Position numbers and translations under genes: made by a program. The notes under the pieces were generated by a model. That model made no database searches. It worked only from the letters and a program-made list of their open reading frames with translations, and was not told where the DNA came from. A stretch of DNA of 64,000 nt, taken from assembly GCA_963726975.1 (NCBI GenBank), contig CAVSEK010000001.1, forward strand, positions 124,001 through 188,000. Direction: 5' to 3'. Below are positions 34,357 through 43,012 of this stretch, in pieces; position 1 is the first letter of the stretch; each line of letters starts with the position of its first letter. The stretch is from CAVSEK01 sp963726975 (GTDB taxonomy: Bacteria > Actinomycetota > Actinomycetes > Mycobacteriales > SCTD01).

Positions 34357-35082
34357 TCAGGCCGCGGCGACGGCGGCCGTGAGCGCGTCCGGGGTCGGGC
34401 TGCGCAGCTGCGTGCCGTCGACGAGGACGTACGGCGTGCCGGTGAGGCCGTCCTGCGAGGCCTGGTCGGTCGTGCGGGCGGCCCACCCCTCGTACGTCTT
34501 GTCCGCGACGCAGGAGGAGATGTCGCCGGCGCCGGCCTGCTGCGCCGCCGCGACGAGCGCGCTGTCGGGCAGGCCCGCGCCGCCCTCCTCAGGCTGCTGC
34601 TCGAACAGCAGGTGCGCGAACTGCGGGTAGGCCTCGGGCTTGGCGTCGACGACGCAGGCGGCGGCGTTGAGCGCGCGCGTGGAGTACTGCGTGCTCGAGG
34701 CCCGGTCGAGGATGGCCACCGGCCTGGCGATGACCTTGACCTTGCCGCTGTCGACGAGCTGCTGCAGGGCCGGACCGGTGGTCTGCTCGAACTGCTTGCA
34801 GACCGGGCACTGGAAGTCCTCGTAGACCGTGACCGTCACCGGCGCGGACGCCTGGCCGACCAGCACGCCGCCCTGGGTGAGGTTGCCGGGGACCGCGCTG
34901 CTCGCCGACGTGCTGCCCCGGCCGGCCTGCACGAGCACGCCGAGGCCGACAACCACGGCGAGGACGGCGACGACCACGCCGGCGACCACGCCGTTGCGGC
35001 GGCGCCTGGCGCCGGCGAGGGCGGCGGCGCGGTCCTCGCGGGCGCGCTCGCGGGCGGCCTCGCGGCGGTTCGGCTGGGTCAT
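34357..35082 (-). CDS. Membrane-anchored DsbA-family thioredoxin-fold protein
   Basis: A 241-residue protein. A basic N terminus and one transmembrane helix (VVAGVVVAVLAVVVGLGVLV, about 32-51) anchor an extracytoplasmic thioredoxin fold with the active site EDFQCPVCKQFE near residue 94 and the cis-proline in GLTGTPYVLVDG. It probably oxidises or isomerises disulfides in exported proteins. Its start overlaps the end of the MauE-like gene (ATGA), whose product likely re-oxidises or reduces it. Confidence 0.9.
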   Translation of the reverse strand: MTQPNRREAARERAREDRAAALAGARRRRNGVVAGVVVAVLAVVVGLGVLVQAGRGSTSASSAVPGNLTQGGVLVGQASAPVTVTVYEDFQCPVCKQFEQTTGPALQQLVDSGKVKVIARPVAILDRASSTQYSTRALNAAACVVDAKPEAYPQFAHLLFEQQPEEGGAGLPDSALVAAAQQAGAGDISSCVADKTYEGWAARTTDQASQDGLTGTPYVLVDGTQLRSPTPDALTAAVAAA

Positions 35083-35585
35083 GCGGGGTCCTCCACGAGG
35101 TCAGGGGTGTCGGTCAGCAGGTGGTCGAGCGACAGGCGGCTGCGCGGCCAGCGGGCCAGCGCGAGGGCGACGACGAGCAGGCCGGCGTCGCGCAGCAGCT
35201 CGGCGGAGTAGTGGGTGTCGCCCTCCCCCACCGCCCCGCCGCCGCCGAAGCAGCCGCAGTCGATCGACAGGCCGCGGGCGGCGACCGACGCGATGCCGGC
35301 GACGAAGACGGCCAGCAGCGCGGCGCTGATCAGCGCGCCGACCCGCGTCGCGATCCCGAGCAGCAGCAGCGCGGCGAGGGCCACCTCGAGCACGGGCAGG
35401 CCGTACGCCACGAGGTGCACCGCCCCCTCGGGCAGCAGCCGGTAGGCCCGCACGGCCCGCACGCTCTCGGCCGGGTCGGGCAGCTTGGCGGCGCCGGCGA
35501 CGGCGAAGACGGCCGCCAGCAGCAGCCGGGCGAGCGCGCTCAGCCAGGGCTGCACGCTCCCCCTGCGGGCGGCGGCGGTGGTCAT
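35079..35585 (-). CDS. MauE/DoxX-family membrane protein
   Basis: A 168-residue protein with four hydrophobic segments. The family start LLLAAVFAVAGAAKLPDP and the cysteine pair LSIDCGCFGG, typical of MauE-type proteins that pass electrons to periplasmic thioredoxin-fold partners, are present. It is coupled to the DsbA-like gene downstream, supporting a joint role in disulfide redox control. The 15-bp repeat array lies 100-220 bases upstream of its start. Confidence 0.85.
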   Translation of the reverse strand: MTTAAARRGSVQPWLSALARLLLAAVFAVAGAAKLPDPAESVRAVRAYRLLPEGAVHLVAYGLPVLEVALAALLLLGIATRVGALISAALLAVFVAGIASVAARGLSIDCGCFGGGGAVGEGDTHYSAELLRDAGLLVVALALARWPRSRLSLDHLLTDTPDLVEDPA

Positions 35586-35685
35586 CTACCCCACCGTAGG
35601 CAGGCGGCCCGTGTGGTGCCTGTCAGCTCGGGCGCGCGCCGCACCGCCGGCCGGTGCGCGCGGTCGCTGCTGCAGCCTGCGGCGT

Positions 35686-35805
35686 GTCACGGGGGCGGAC
35701 GTCACAGGGGCTGACGTCGCGGGGTCTGACGTCGCGGGGTCTGACGTCGCGGGGTCTGACGTCGCGGGGGCGGACGTGACGGGGACGGACGTCACGGGGA
35801 CGGCC
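35686..35805. repeat. 15-bp tandem repeat array (8 copies)
   Basis: Eight units of GTCGCGGGGTCTGAC-like sequence. Three central copies are identical and the outer ones diverge. Each junction makes the palindrome GACGTC. It lies mostly between mmcQ and the MauE-like gene, and its last copy overlaps the mmcQ stop. Read on the plus strand it encodes VAGSD pentapeptides, but no start or ribosome site supports a gene. Confidence 0.88.
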
Positions 35806-36184
35806 CTGCGAGGAAGGCCGTGCGGAGCCGCGTCGGCGCCCGCGCGAGCCACGCGTCGGTGAGCGCCTCCTCGAGGTCCTCCGCCGACGCCCGCTCCACG
35901 TGCAGCAGCACCATCGGGTGCACGCCGTAGCCCGCGACCGTGAGGAACAGGTCCGGCCGCCCGGCGACCAGCCCCTGGACGTCGTCGACGTCGGCGACGC
36001 GCAGCCCGAGCGCCGGCCCGTCGGGAGCGCGCTCCCCGAGCTGCTCGCGCTCGCCCCGCCGCAGGACCCGCTCCCAGGCGAAGGCCTTGCCGCCGACGCG
36101 CCAGGCGGTCGTGCGCTCGCCGACGTCCTCGACCGCGCCGGGCAGGCCGGTCGCCACGCGCCGGACGTCCTCCCAGCTCGCCAC
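35792..36184 (-). CDS. MmcQ/YjbR family DNA-binding-like protein
   Basis: A 130-residue protein of the CyaY-like-fold MmcQ/YjbR family. The start VASWEDVRRVATGLPGAVED, KAFAWERVL and DLFLTVAGYGVHPMVLLHVE are diagnostic, as is the ending LEEALTDAWLARAPTRL. The biochemical role of the family is uncertain. The start is GTG 36184, divergent from the Uma2 gene. The stop falls in the 15-bp repeat array. Confidence 0.85.
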   Translation of the reverse strand: MASWEDVRRVATGLPGAVEDVGERTTAWRVGGKAFAWERVLRRGEREQLGERAPDGPALGLRVADVDDVQGLVAGRPDLFLTVAGYGVHPMVLLHVERASAEDLEEALTDAWLARAPTRLRTAFLAGPSP

Positions 36185-36274
36185 GCGCCTCCTGTCCACA
36201 GCCCCGGCAGGAGGACCGTCGCGGCGGCCCCCGGTCCGGCAGTGTCCTCGACGTGGCGCGTCGAGGGGAGGGCC

Positions 36275-36859
36275 GTGACGCAGGTGACGACGACCGCGGT
36301 GGACGAGGGGTTCACCGCGGACGACCTCGACCGGCTGCCCGACGACGGGCAGCGCCACGAGCTGCTCGACGGTGAGCTCGCGAGGAGCCCGGCCCCGTCG
36401 CTGCGCCACCAGCAGGTCGTGCTGGAGCTCGCCGTCCTGCTGCGGCCGCCCGCCCTCCAGGCGTCCAGGTCGACGTCGCCCCCACCGACCTGCGTCTCGG
36501 CCCGCAGGGCCAGGTGCAGCCCGACGTCGTCGTGGTCCGCCGAGCCGGCCTCGACGCCCAGCGCGTCGAGCAGGTCCCGCTGCTCGTCGTCGAGGTGCTG
36601 TCCCCCGCCACCCGCAGCTGGGACCTGGTCGCCGAGCGCCGGGCGTCACGAGGAGGCGGGCGTCCCGTCGTACTGGGTCGTCGACCCCGACCAGCCGTCG
36701 CTGACCGTCCTGGAGCTGCACGACGGGACGTACGCCGAGGTCGCGCGGGTCGCGGGCGAGCAGGCCTGGCGGGCGACCCGGCCGGTCGACGTGCTGCTCC
36801 GACCGGCGGACCTGCTCGCCCGGGTCACTCGACCAGCGGCGAGCGGGCGCGGGCCGTGA
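36275..36859 (+). CDS. Uma2-family endonuclease-fold protein (two frameshifts)
   Basis: A PD-(D/E)xK-fold protein of about 195 residues. The N-terminal family motif LPDDGQRHELLDGEL is followed after the first break (near 36455) by QVQPDVVVVRRAGLD and PLLVVEVLSPATRSWDL, the acidic active-site region. After the second break (near 36645), YWVVDPDQPSLTVLEL follows. Uma2 proteins are widespread, often in accessory DNA, and their targets are unknown. The 3' end overlaps the end of the TadG-like gene by 35 bases. Confidence 0.78.
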   Translation: MTQVTTTAVDEGFTADDLDRLPDDGQRHELLDGELARSPAPSLRHQQVVLELAVLLRPPALQASRSTSPPPTCVSARRARCSPTSSWSAEPASTPSASSRSRCSSSRCCPPPPAAGTWSPSAGRHEEAGVPSYWVVDPDQPSLTVLELHDGTYAEVARVAGEQAWRATRPVDVLLRPADLLARVTRPAASGRGP

Positions 36860-37260
36860 CCTCCAGCTCGACCGGCGCCCACGCCGAGCCACCCGCCGAA
36901 GGGCACCTCGACCGTCCGCCGCGCGGTCACCACCGCCGTGTAGCCGCCGTCGACCGCTCCCGTGAGCACGAGCCCCGGCTGGTCGTCCGCGACGGCGCCG
37001 GCGTACGACGCGACCTGCTGCGCGACGCCCGCCGGCGACAGCGGCACCCCCTCGCCCGGACCCCGGGTGTAGAAGACGGCCTCGTCGAGCGCCTGCGCCG
37101 CGGCCACCGCCGCGCCGTCGGCCGTGCTCGACAGCGAGCGGCGCGCGAGCACGACGGCGCTGACGTCGACGACGACCCCGACGAGCAGCAGCAGGACGGC
37201 GAACAGCCCGAGGACGAGGACGAGCACGGACCCGTCGTCGCCGTGGGGCACGCGCCTCAC
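36825..37260 (-). CDS. TadG-like pilus-locus membrane protein (one frameshift)
   Basis: A protein of about 144 residues. It has the DDGSVLVLVLGL prepilin-like N terminus, one transmembrane helix (about 10-37), and SLSSTADGAAVAAAQALD, as in Tad/RcpC-associated TadG N-terminal domains. Near 36890 a one-base change moves the frame; the other frame finishes SAWAPVELEVTARARSPLVE with a TGA at 36825. Its start overlaps the stop of the TadE gene upstream. Confidence 0.78.
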
Positions 37261-37679
37261 CGGGCGGCCGTGAAGGTGTCGACGACCGCCACGTGCGTGG
37301 CCCGCACCGGGATCACCGGTCCGGGGTCGCCGGGCACGAGCAGGCCGAGCACGGGGAGCGGCACGGCGTAGGTCACCGTCACGCGCACGCGGCTCCCGGG
37401 CGCGAGTCCGGTCGGGTCGCTGACCACCGGCGGCGGAGCGTCCGCGATGCCCTGGTCGGCCAGGGCGAGGTCGCTGGCGGCGCGGGCCCGCTCGAGCCCG
37501 GTCGCCGGGTCAGGCGCCCGCGCGTACGCCCGCCCGGCCTGCCGGGCCGCCTCGGTCACGCCGAAGGCGGCCCGCTGCACCGCGAAGGCCGACAGCAGCA
37601 CGTAGACCAGCGGCACCATGAGCAGCACCGCGAGCCAGGTGAACTCCACCAGCGCGTTGCCGTCGTCGCCGCGCCTCAC
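37257..37679 (-). CDS. TadE-family pseudopilin
   Basis: A 140-residue protein with an N-terminal DDGNALVEFTWLAVLLMVPLVYVLL, the glycine/Glu+5-type cleavage site and hydrophobic helix of TadE pseudopilins, then a small extracellular beta domain. It is part of the Flp/Tad pilus operon and overlaps both neighbours by four bases. Likely processed by a prepilin peptidase encoded elsewhere. Confidence 0.87.
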   Translation of the reverse strand: MRRGDDGNALVEFTWLAVLLMVPLVYVLLSAFAVQRAAFGVTEAARQAGRAYARAPDPATGLERARAASDLALADQGIADAPPPVVSDPTGLAPGSRVRVTVTYAVPLPVLGLLVPGDPGPVIPVRATHVAVVDTFTAAR

Positions 37680-38065
37680 GGCGCCTCCTCGTACGCGTGG
37701 CCGTGGACCGTCAGCTGCAGCGGGCCGACGGACAGGAACAGCACCGGCAGCGACGCGGTGACGCGCACGTCGACGACCCGCGGGTCGTCCAGCACCGCCA
37801 CGGCGGCCGCGCTCGAGGCGACGTCGCCGGACAGGGCCTCGCCGACGACCTGCAGCGCCCGTTGCGCGCCCTGCTCGGGCGTGCGGTCGGCGTTGGCGCC
37901 GTAGCGCGCACCCTCGGCCGCCGCCGCGACGAGCACGTTGCGGGTGTGCAGCGCGACACCGACCTGGGCGACGACGAGGAACAGCGCGAGCAGCAGCACC
38001 GTGACGAGCACGAACTCGACGACCCCGTTGCCGTCGTCCCCGGTCGGCCGGACCGGGACGCGCAC
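37676..38065 (-). CDS. TadE-family pseudopilin
   Basis: A 129-residue second TadE-like protein: GDDGNGVVEFVLVTVLLLALFLVV at the N terminus with the conserved Glu, followed by LVAAAAEGARYGANADR, a family signature. Two adjacent TadE-like genes with the TadG-like gene are usual in actinobacterial Tad loci. Its start directly follows the small Flp pilin stop. Confidence 0.87.
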   Translation of the reverse strand: MRVPVRPTGDDGNGVVEFVLVTVLLLALFLVVAQVGVALHTRNVLVAAAAEGARYGANADRTPEQGAQRALQVVGEALSGDVASSAAAVAVLDDPRVVDVRVTASLPVLFLSVGPLQLTVHGHAYEEAP

Positions 38066-38281
38066 TCAGCCCTTCCCGCCCGGGGACTGCACCGAGTTCA
38101 GGGCGTTGTCGAGGATCGTCTCGAGCTGGTCCTTGGCCACGACCCAGATCGCCGTCACGAGCCCGGCCGTCATGATCGTGATGAGCACCCAGCCAGGGAC
38201 GTCACCGCGCTCACGGTCGTCGTCGAGCCGACCGACGACGCGCAGGACGAGGGCGGTCAGGGCGAGGGACAGGTGCGGCAC
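38066..38281 (-). CDS. Flp/Tad major pilin-like small protein
   Basis: A 71-residue protein. RGDVPGWVLITIMTAGLVTA followed by IWVVAKDQLETILDNALNSV is the pattern of actinobacterial Flp-type pilins. An unusually long leader of about 28 residues precedes the presumed cleavage. A perfect GGAGGT ribosome site four bases before GTG 38281 supports this start. It is probably the pilus subunit secreted by TadABC. Confidence 0.8.
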   Translation of the reverse strand: MPHLSLALTALVLRVVGRLDDDRERGDVPGWVLITIMTAGLVTAIWVVAKDQLETILDNALNSVQSPGGKG

Positions 38282-38365
38282 GGCTACCTCCAGGAGGACG
38301 GGTCGTACGGGAAGGACCGGCCCCACCACCGGAGGACGCAGCGGGGACGACGAGGGTCGCGGGGC

Positions 38366-39304
38366 TCATCCGGCCACCAGCGAGAGGGAGAAGAACCCGG
38401 GGAACAAGGCGAAGAGCACGGTCACGGGCAGCACGAGGAACACGACCGGGACCATCATCCCGATCTCCTTGCGCCCGGCGGTCTCGAGCATGGTCCGCTT
38501 GCCGGCCTCGCGGACGTCGACCGCCTGAGCCCGCAGCACCTCAGCGAGGGGCGTGCCGCGCTCGACGGCGATCGCGACGCCGTCGACGAAGCGGGCCAGC
38601 GGCGCCAGCGTGGTCCGGCGGGAGATGCCCTCGAGCGCCGGCACCAGCCCGGAACCGGCCCGCGCCTCGGCCAGCGCCCTCCCGAGCTCCTTGCTCAGCT
38701 CGCCGGAGCTCAGGCGGTGCACCCGCTCGAGCGCACCCACCGGGCCCTCGCCCGCCGTGACGGCCAGCGCCAGCAGCTCGGCCACGGTCGGGAACTCCTC
38801 GAGCATGCGGGCGTCGCGGTCGCGGACCTGCCGGGTCAGCCACCGGTCGCGGCCGAGCACGCCCGCGAGGGTGGCCGCCAGGCACAGCCCGAGCACGCCG
38901 AGCGGGCTGACGTTCCCCCGCCCGGCGAGCACGAGCAGGCACAGGCCGAGCGCACCGGCGAGCCCGAACGCTCCCCAGAGGACCTGCTCGGTCCGGAACT
39001 GCTCCACCGTCGTCGTGCCGCCGAGCTGGTCCAGCCGCCGGCGTACGCCGGTGACGCCGCCGACCCAGCGCTCCACCGCAGCCACCAGGTCGCCGAGCAC
39101 CGGGCGCAGCACCCGCTCGAGCGTCGGGAACGGCGTCAGGGTCTCGGGCGCGGCGAGGAGCCGCGAGCGGCGGGGAGCGTCGCGCAGGTAGGGCGCCAGG
39201 CGGTCGTCGAGCGTCGGTCGGCGCGCGTACGGCACCCGCGTGGCGGCGAGGCACAGGCCCGTGCCCGCGAGCAGGCCCAGACCGACACCCTGCGCGAGGC
39301 TCAC
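38366..39304 (-). CDS. tadC: TadC, type II secretion F-domain membrane protein
   Basis: A 312-residue inner-membrane platform protein of the Tad pilus. Hydrophobic helices lie near residues 1-22, 115-160 and 280-310. The T2SSF domain includes EEFPTVAELLALAVTAGEGP and RTMLETAGRKEIGMMVPVVF. The GTG start overlaps the tadB stop (GTGA). Confidence 0.9.
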   Translation of the reverse strand: MSLAQGVGLGLLAGTGLCLAATRVPYARRPTLDDRLAPYLRDAPRRSRLLAAPETLTPFPTLERVLRPVLGDLVAAVERWVGGVTGVRRRLDQLGGTTTVEQFRTEQVLWGAFGLAGALGLCLLVLAGRGNVSPLGVLGLCLAATLAGVLGRDRWLTRQVRDRDARMLEEFPTVAELLALAVTAGEGPVGALERVHRLSSGELSKELGRALAEARAGSGLVPALEGISRRTTLAPLARFVDGVAIAVERGTPLAEVLRAQAVDVREAGKRTMLETAGRKEIGMMVPVVFLVLPVTVLFALFPGFFSLSLVAG

Positions 39305-40158
39305 CGCAGCACCCGCCGCTCGGTCGGGAGGCGTGCGATGCGCAGCATCACGCGGTAGGCGACGAGCGACGTCCCGCCACCCAGCAGCAGGACGAACGCG
39401 CCGGCGGTCGTGTTGTAGGCCGCCACCGTCTCGGGCTGGAGCGACAGCAGCAGCAGCAGGACCCACGGCGAGCACAGCGCGAGCCGGGCGGCGTTGACCG
39501 TCCAGCCCTGCCGGGTCTCGAGCTCGGCCCGGGTGCGGGCGTCCTCGCGCAGGAACGCCGACAGGGTCCGCAGCAGGCGTCCGAGGTCGGTGCCGCCGAC
39601 CTCGCGGGCCAGGCGCAGCGCCTCGACGACGCGGTCGCCGACCGGGTCGGCCAGCGCCGTCTTCAGCCGGTCGAGCGACTCGGCGAACCGGCCGCTGGCG
39701 CGGTAGTCCTCGCCGAACCGGCGGAAAGCGGGTCGCAGCTGCTCGGGCCCGCGCACCCCGAGCTGGCTGAGCGCCTCGGGCAGCGAGAGCCCCGCACGCA
39801 CCGCACTGGCCAGGTTGTCGACCGCCTCCGGCCAGACCTCGCGCAGCTCGACCTGCCGCTGCACGCGCCGGCGTCGGACCAGCGCGACCGGCGCCAGCGC
39901 GCCGAACAGCCCGAAGGCGGCGGCGATGACCGGCACGCGGCTGGTGCCCAGGACGAGCACGAAGACCACCGCGCCGAGCGCCGCGCAGGCCGCGATCAGC
40001 CGAGCAGGCGTCACGCCCTCGACACCCGCCTGGGTCAGCAGGTCCTGCGTACGGTCCTGCCACGTGGCGCCCCGGGGGGCGCGCAGCGGCGCCCGACCGC
40101 CGGACCGCCACACGAGCAGCAGCCCGAGCCCGAGGAGCAGCCCCAGCAGCGCGCCCAT
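39301..40158 (-). CDS. tadB: TadB, type II secretion F-domain membrane protein
   Basis: A 285-residue platform protein partnering TadC. It starts with a transmembrane helix (MGALLGLLLGLGLLLVW). Its T2SSF domain contains PEAVDNLASAVRAGLSLPEA and REVGGTDLGRLLRTLSAFLR, followed by two C-terminal helices. The ATG overlaps the tadA stop (ATGA). Confidence 0.92.
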   Translation of the reverse strand: MGALLGLLLGLGLLLVWRSGGRAPLRAPRGATWQDRTQDLLTQAGVEGVTPARLIAACAALGAVVFVLVLGTSRVPVIAAAFGLFGALAPVALVRRRRVQRQVELREVWPEAVDNLASAVRAGLSLPEALSQLGVRGPEQLRPAFRRFGEDYRASGRFAESLDRLKTALADPVGDRVVEALRLAREVGGTDLGRLLRTLSAFLREDARTRAELETRQGWTVNAARLALCSPWVLLLLLSLQPETVAAYNTTAGAFVLLLGGGTSLVAYRVMLRIARLPTERRVLR

Positions 40159-41397
40159 CAGGCGTCCTGGGCCAGGAGCCGCGGCAGGTCGATGCCCGCC
40201 CACTCGAAGCGCTCGGCGTGCGGGGGGAAGCCCTCGGCGCGGACCAGCCGGCCGTCGCGCGTGGAGAACAGGTCGGCCACCTCGACGACGTCGCCCTCGA
40301 CCCGACCCGGCACCGCCACGACCTCCCGCACCCGCCGGTGACCGGAGCCGTCCTTCGCGGTGTGCACCACGATGTCGACGCAGCTGGCCACGGTCGGGAC
40401 GACGAAGGCGTGGCCGACGTTCTCCCCCGCCAGCAGCGGCAGGGTGCACATCTTCACGATGGCCTCGCGGGCGCTGTTGGCGTGGATCGAGCACATGCCC
40501 GGCAGCCCGCTGTTGAGCGCGATGAGCAGGTCGAGGCACTCCTCCTGGCGGACCTCGCCGACGAGGATCCGGTCCGGCCGCATCCGCAGCGCCTCCTTGA
40601 CGAGCCGGCGCAGGGGGATCTCGCCCGCTGCCCTCGAGGTTCGCCTGACGCGTCTGCATCGCCACCACGTCGGGCAGCCCGAGCCGCAGCTCGAAGACCT
40701 CCTCGCAGGTGATGACGCGCTCGCGGCCCGGGACCGCACCGGCGAGGCAGTTGAGCAGCGTCGTCTTCCCGGCCTGCGTCCCGCCCGCGACGATGATGTT
40801 GAGCCCCGCGACGACCGCCGCCTCCAGGAACCGTGCCGCCTGAGCGGTCAACGTGCCCAGCCCCACCAGCTCGTCCAGCGTCCCCGCCGGCAGCACGAAC
40901 TTGCGGATGTTGACGCTCAGTGCCGCCGCGTGATGTCCGGGATCACCACGTGCAACCGGCTGCCGTCCGGCAGCATCGCGTCCACGAACGGCGTGCTCAG
41001 GTCGACCCGCCGCCCGGTGCTCTTGAGCATCTTCTCGACCAGGTCACGCACCTGCGCCGTCGGACAGGATCGTCGTCGTCAACTCCGAACGCCCGTGCCG
41101 TGCGACGAACACCCGGCCCGGCTCGTTGATCCAGACCTCCTCGACCGTCGGGTCGTCCAGGTGCCGCTGCAACGGCCCGAACCCCGCCACCGCGTCGTAC
41201 ACCGCCCGCGCCGCCACCGGCCGGTCCACCAGCGGCGGCAACGACGACGTCAGCGACCGCTCGTCGTAGTCGGCGACCACCTCCTCCACGAGGCGACGCA
41301 CCACCGCCCGGTCCTCCACCGGGTCCAGGCCGCGCCGCCGCACCAGCTCGCGGACCTCGGCCTCCACCGTGTCGACCGCACCCACCGACCCGCTCAC
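40158..41397 (-). CDS. tadA: TadA/CpaF secretion ATPase (three frameshifts)
   Basis: The hexameric ATPase powering Flp pilus assembly, about 410 residues when joined. In order: GFGPLQRHLDDPTVEEVWIN (N-terminal domain), SRLHVVIPDITRR, Walker A IIVAGGTQAGKTTLLNCL, Asp box ITCEEVFELRLGLPDVVAMQ, Walker B RMRPDRILVGEVRQEECLD and His box CSIHANSAREAI. Breaks are at about 41062, 40920 and 40635; each restores with one base. GTG 41397 is the probable start, GTG 41385 an alternative. No tadZ/cpaE-like gene lies upstream, where it is usually found. Confidence 0.88.
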
Positions 41398-41698
41398 CTC
41401 CCGCCCGACCAGCCCGGACCCCCGCGACCCCGCGGAGCGGCAGAAACCTAGAACACTGCGCCCAAGATCGGGGACGCCCTGTGGACAGCCATGTCCCGGC
41501 GCGCAGAGACGGGTGTCGGAGCTGCCGTAGCAGCAGCACGCGGACGCCCCTGCCGGCGTCAGCGGTCGTCCGCGTGGGCCGCAAGCGCAACGCGTTGCGG
41601 ACACCGGTGACCGTGCTCGTCGCGGCGCTGGTCAAGCCGGCAGCACGACGGCGAGCTGGCTCCTGGTCACCTCACGCCCAGACGCCCACACTGCTCCC
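41398..41698. other. Gap upstream of tadA; no gene seen
   Basis: About 300 bases at the border of the pilus locus and the accessory region. On the minus strand a TCTAGGTTTC box about 50 bases before tadA could be its -10 element. No ORF with supporting features, RNA or repeat was found. The expected tadZ gene is absent. Confidence 0.5.
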
Positions 41699-42679
41699 GT
41701 GGCCGCGACGACGGGCAGAGCCAACGATGTCGACCCGATGCCGGCCGAGGTCGCAGCCGAGCTGGCCGTGCTGCGGGAGGCGCTGGACGGCGTCGTGCCC
41801 GCCAAGGCAGCTCGACCGCAACCTGCTGATCGCCACCTGGAACATCCGGGCCTTCGGCGACCTGACGGTGCTGTGGCAGGCCGGTCCGCGGGACAGCCCG
41901 AAGCGGGACCTGCGGGCGCTGGCCTACGTGGCCGAGATCGTGTCGCGGTTCGACGTGGTCGCCGTCCAGGAGGTCAAGGGCAACATCCGGGCGCTGCGGC
42001 ACCTGCTCAAGGCCCTGGGGCCGAACTGGGGGCTGATCCTGACCGACGTGGTCGCCGGGGCAGCCGGCAACGACGAGCGCCTGGCGTTCGTCTACGACAG
42101 CCGGCGGGTGCAGCCAGCGGCCTGGCCGGTGAGCTCGTCGTGCCGACCGACCAGCCCGTGGCGGCCGGCGCGCTCGACCGGCAGTTCGCCCGCACCCCCT
42201 ACGCGGTCAGCTTCCGGTCCGGCAGCAAGACCTTCATCCTGGTCACCCTGCACGTGCTGTGGGGCAAGAGCCCCGGCGACCGCACCGGCGAGCTGCGCGG
42301 CATCGCCCAGTGGCTCGCCGGCTGGGCCAACCAGGTCGACGACTGGGAACCAGAACCTGATCGCCCTGGGCGACTTCAACATCGACCGCGCGCGGCGACC
42401 CGCAGTACGAGGCGTTCACCTCCACCGGCCTGCACCCACCGCGAGCAGCTCAACGCCGTGCCCCGCACGATCACCGACGACCCGGCCGCCCCGCACTTCT
42501 ACGACCAGATCGCCTGGTTCACCGGCGAGCACGGCACCCCGGCGCTGTCGATGACCTACACCGGCCACGCCGGGTCGTTCGACTTCCCCAACGTCGTCTA
42601 CCCCGGCATGAGCCGCACCGACCTGTCCTGGCGGATCTCCGACCACTACCCGCTGTGGGTCGAGTTCGCGGTCAGGTAG
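41699..42679 (+). CDS. Endonuclease/exonuclease/phosphatase-fold nuclease (several frameshifts)
   Basis: A DNase I-like (EEP) nuclease of about 325 residues when frames are joined. Motifs in order: LIATWNIRAFGDL (catalytic Asn), VVAVQEVKGN (Glu), NDERLAFVYDS, ALGDFNIDRAR (Asp/Asn) and WRISDHYPLWVEF (Asp-His), all intact. No signal peptide, so it probably acts in the cytoplasm on nucleic acid. Breaks at about 41811, 42113, 42348, 42395 and 42438 are single-base type. It is followed 73 bases later by a small helix-hairpin-helix-like protein, and a decayed copy of the same pair lies at 53.5 kb. Confidence 0.85.
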   Translation: MAATTGRANDVDPMPAEVAAELAVLREALDGVVPAKAARPQPADRHLEHPGLRRPDGAVAGRSAGQPEAGPAGAGLRGRDRVAVRRGRRPGGQGQHPGAAAPAQGPGAELGADPDRRGRRGSRQRRAPGVRLRQPAGAASGLAGELVVPTDQPVAAGALDRQFARTPYAVSFRSGSKTFILVTLHVLWGKSPGDRTGELRGIAQWLAGWANQVDDWEPEPDRPGRLQHRPRAATRSTRRSPPPACTHREQLNAVPRTITDDPAAPHFYDQIAWFTGEHGTPALSMTYTGHAGSFDFPNVVYPGMSRTDLSWRISDHYPLWVEFAVR

Positions 42680-42752
42680 GTGGCTGCTTGCCCTCGGGGC
42701 AGTGCTGCTGCCAGGCTGCGCGGCCCGCCCGACGACAACACCAGGAGCCCCC

Positions 42753-42959
42753 GTGGCCGTGTCCGCCGACCTGTCCAAGTACCTCGACAAGGCCTACGAG
42801 GACAGCAGCCTGGAGGAGGTCCTCAAGGCCCCCGTCAGCGCCCTGGCCGGCGTCACCGACGCCGACGCCGAGCACCTCAAGGCCGCGTTCGGCATCAAGA
42901 CCGTCGCCGACCTGGGCAAGAACAAGTACTTCGCCGCCGCCCAGGCGATGTCGCGCTGA
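42753..42959 (+). CDS. Small helix-hairpin-helix-like protein paired with the EEP nuclease
   Basis: A 68-residue protein of a family I know only as hypothetical. It begins VAVSADLSKYLDKAYEDSS and then has two short helical repeats, APVSALAGVTDADAEHLKAA and FGIKTVADLGKNKYF, the pattern of helix-hairpin-helix DNA-contact modules (G-V-T/S-x-x-x-A-x-x-L...GI-x-T-V-x-D-L). AGGAG five bases before GTG 42753 supports the start. Its constant position beside the nuclease here and in the decayed copy suggests that it binds the same substrate or regulates the nuclease; this is inference. Confidence 0.72.
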   Translation: MAVSADLSKYLDKAYEDSSLEEVLKAPVSALAGVTDADAEHLKAAFGIKTVADLGKNKYFAAAQAMSR

Positions 42960-43012
42960 CGAAGTAGGTCACCGCTGGCGGGTGACATCGCTTCGGCCAG
43001 GAGGAGGCCAAC

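Noticed and set aside
35485..35862. Gene for a VAGSD pentapeptide-repeat protein
   Set aside because: No ribosome site or plausible start; the frame is the by-product of a 15-bp DNA repeat and overlaps mmcQ and the MauE-like gene.
40930..40960. GGGATCACCACGTGC as a palindrome copy
   Set aside because: It is coding sequence of TadA (HVVIPDITRR on the minus strand) with no matching arm.
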